From assembly GCA_023079485.1 (NCBI GenBank), contig CM041084.1, forward strand, positions 120,920,467-120,984,466: a stretch of 64,000 nt of DNA, given 5' to 3'. The position numbers were made by a program, and so were the translations under genes. The notes beneath the pieces were generated by a model that saw only the letters and a list, made by a program, of their open reading frames with translations, had not been told where the DNA came from and did not search any database. The stretch comes from Archilochus colubris (lineage: Eukaryota > Chordata > Aves > Apodiformes > Trochilidae). This document shows, piece by piece, positions 61,430 to 64,000 of the stretch; position 1 is the first letter of the stretch; each line of letters begins with the position of its first letter.

Positions 61430-62570
61430 ATCATTGCATGTCATTTGATAGCTGCACTAATTGCTGCCAACCATTGTCTGTTTGCACTTAATGCTGAAAC
61501 CTGATCAACATCCTGCTTTGGTTGATGTTTGGTGGTAAACTTTAATTAACTCTTATTTCATTGAAGAAGAGCTCAGTCTCTGTGCTAACTAATCATTTAC
61601 CTTCATTATGTCCTGACAGCTCCACTTGTTCCTGGTACTAATAGATACACCAGTCAGTAAATAAACCTGCAAACCTTCATGCCTTGAAGTTGTTCCACAT
61701 TGATATTTTGTTGCTTAAAGTATAATGATAAAGTTAATTATTTTATTTAGTTTTGTATCTCTGTTTTCCAGACACAAATCTCAAATTGCCTTTTTCATGC
61801 CAGACAATATAATTTTAATAGTAACTGTAGATTTAAGATAACATTATTCCTTCACCATGGTTCCTATGTACATGCATCTTTTGAATCAATACAATTAAGC
61901 TTGTCTCCTGTTGGAATTCTTGTAATTATTTTTCCTGAAATACTTTTCCTGTAATGATATTGAAGTTAAAGTAATCAGGTTACTGGCAGATCATGTAAAA
62001 TTCAACTCAAAATTGCTGGCTGCTTGATTTTAATTTGTCTGACATCAAGTTTGTTTGAAAAGGGATAATATGTGGTTAAACCAAGGAGCTTATAATTATG
62101 GTTGACATTTGTTTGTTTATAATGAAATCTAATTAAAGTTCATACATTTTAAAACACAAAAGTTAATTACTGAATTGCTCACTTCACTTATGCACAGCAG
62201 TCAAATTAACTTGCGGAGTAAAAAAAATGACAAAAGACTATGCATAATAGAAACAAAATGCCCAGCTGATCTTGGCAATGCAAAACAATTCTGTCATGTT
62301 AATATTATAGAAAAACCAAATGCTTTATTAATAACTAAACTGTTTTAAAAATCCTATATTTTCACTGTCCAGGCTGATTTTAATATAGAGTAATATTAAA
62401 CTGTTTAACACGAGTCACAATACTGACAGCCATTTTTTTTCCTTCCAAATGCATAACTGGAAGAGTCTTGCAGTCTCATAAATGTGCTCGAGAGCACAAT
62501 GCTTTAATTTTTTGTTTTCATCGAGACTCCTTCTGATGTCGTCTGGAGTTGTAGTATCTCCCTGATAAAT
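61430..62570. promoter_or_regulatory. Candidate conserved non-coding cluster
   Basis: About 1.1 kb without simple repeats or retroelements. It is rich in TAATTA-, TTAATTAA- and CATTG-type sites, for example TTTAATTAACTC near 61541, AAAGTTAATTACTGAATTGC near 62158 and a short inverted repeat TGTGCTC/GAGCACA at 62484-62499. The composition resembles deeply conserved enhancer clusters near developmental genes. I cannot confirm conservation from one sequence. Confidence 0.3.
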
Positions 62571-64000
62571 GGAATGTTTGCTCAGCTACCTGCCTTGTGA
62601 TAACATTTAGAAAGATAATTGCAACATATTTAGTATGCACGCAAATTAGTATTGAACTAACCAAAAAGTACTGTAGCATTAATTTCATAGTTGGTTTTGA
62701 GACAACAAAGAGATCAGGTCAATATTGTAGAGTCCTTTTGACTCCCTGCTCATTAGTTTTTAGTTTTGCAGTTCAATCCTACCTTCTAAATGTGCTGACA
62801 AAGTAGACATCCAGATTTTAGTAAAATCACAAAGTTTGAAATAAATCACACTCTAAAAGATTGTTACTCTTTTTTACATTATTAAAGTATTTAAATATAC
62901 TTACTTATGTTAATATTACATCTTTGTTAAATTAGACTGAAGCTTAATGAAGCAAACCCCTACATTTCTGTAATTTTTTTCTTAAAAACTGTGAATGAAA
63001 ATGACCTATTATAGAGGGTTTGGGAACAGGTGACAGATCCAGGCAGTGTGATTTTTCATGAAGACAATTAGGATTAATTTCCTTATTGCTTCTATTTAAT
63101 TTAGTTCTGTGTGAGTTTAAAACAACATCGAATGTAAACTAACTTTGGTCAGAGTTAAAGAGATTAAATGGTGAAAGCTTTACAGATTGGGAGTATTGAC
63201 ATATGAATAAACACAGTAAATATGATTTATTAATTCCTAAAATGATTGATGCAGCAAATTTCCTTAAAGGAAAAAGGAATGTGGATTCAATAGCTAAGCT
63301 TTATATTTAGCAGGATTATAAACTTGAACTTCCAAATTTAATAGGGTTTCAGGGGGTGAAGAGGGAAAGCATGGGGGCTCTTTTCATTAGTAGCATGCTT
63401 GTAAAACTGAGTGTAATTTACATAACCTTTCATAGTATATAGTGTGTGTGTTATAATACACGATCTGATTGATTTGTAGATTAATATTTATTTAGGAAAA
63501 GAAAATCAAAGGGATTAAGCAGTCATCATTTTAATTCTAATCCTACTTTGCATAGATGAGACAAAGGGAGGTGATTAATGCTGTAACGTTCACTGGGTCA
63601 CTATCATTCAGATGCAACTTTCTCCAAAAAGAAAGGAAGGGGAAAAGTTGGTGCCTCCTTCAAGTATTGGCAAACAGGAGTTTTCTAGCAATACTTTAAC
63701 TGATTAGGCTATTCATCACTAATGAAGTAATCACTACAGAACCTCAGTGTCAGGTGGAGTAGTAGAAATATGGTATGAAAGCAAGAAATAGAAGGATAAT
63801 TACAGCTCATGTTCATGTCTCACACCAGTGTGAGCTATTAATGTTCAGTTAGGACAAATACGTGCATACTAGGATGGCTGGAAAAAAAAAAACACAACAC
63901 AGGCCAAATTTGTTTGTAGATGTAGCCTAAGAAACAGGCCTATCTTGCATAATGATTACAACATTTTCCTAAAAGAACAAACAACAACAACAAAAGAAAC
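62571..64000. other. AT-rich non-coding DNA
   Basis: No gene, RNA gene or recognised repeat to the end of the window. There is an A-run near 63882-63891 and a CAACAA-rich end at about 63978-63995. Confidence 0.45.

Noticed and set aside
1..64000. MicroRNA and tRNA genes
   Set aside because: I looked by eye for familiar conserved microRNA seeds (let-7, miR-9, miR-124, miR-137 and others) and tRNA box A/B signatures and found none that I could support. Structured RNAs without known sequence cannot be excluded by eye.
1..64000. CRISPR array, operon or phage-type system
   Set aside because: There is no regular spacer-repeat array and no prokaryotic gene organisation. CR1 LINEs, CpG islands and microsatellites show vertebrate nuclear DNA.

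Overview
This window looks like nuclear DNA from a bird (possibly another archosaur or a turtle). It is mostly AT-rich and non-coding. The only interspersed repeats I can place firmly are CR1-type LINEs with the usual avian 3' end, made of tandem 8-bp units of the ATTCTGTG type next to a short conserved tail. There are no L1 or Alu-like elements and no bacterial-style gene organisation. I could not support any host protein-coding exon. The open frames over the window are either LINE reverse-transcriptase remnants or chance and low-complexity frames.

Layout. (1) 1-37.4 kb is AT-rich gene-desert DNA. It holds a 5'-truncated minus-strand CR1 (about 1295-1738) and an old plus-strand CR1 split by a younger minus-strand CR1 (about 2640-4160). 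A third plus-strand CR1 with an internal deletion lies at about 15.69-16.35 kb. There are also AT microsatellites, A-tracts, two probable MIR-like SINE fragments, and scattered short copies of an ancient amniote-type repeat. (2) 37.4-49.2 kb changes character abruptly. It contains several CpG-rich patches (37.56-37.99, 43.04-43.18, 45.94-46.02 and 47.61-47.82 kb), long purine or pyrimidine tracts, G-quadruplex-type G-runs, and T-tracts ending in AG. This looks like a promoter and first-exon zone, with several possible starts, of a developmental regulator or a long non-coding RNA. I cannot name the gene because no coding exon is visible. (3) 49.2-64 kb is AT-rich again and repeat-poor. It has stretches resembling conserved non-coding elements. 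The best, at about 52.26-52.72 kb, carries palindromic SOX-like, RFX-like and POU-octamer sites within roughly 300 bp.

How it fits together. The simplest reading is a gene-desert flank, a CpG-rich non-coding promoter region and an adjacent enhancer-bearing interval of one regulatory locus. The CR1 pieces are dead retrotransposon copies. I saw no clearly novel coding system. The items most worth checking are the 52.3-52.7 kb element, the CpG zone without coding exons, a possible non-coding exon near 48.93-49.14 kb, and a perfect 22-bp palindrome at 61.35 kb. Orthology, conservation and transcription claims are inferences that need alignment or RNA data.
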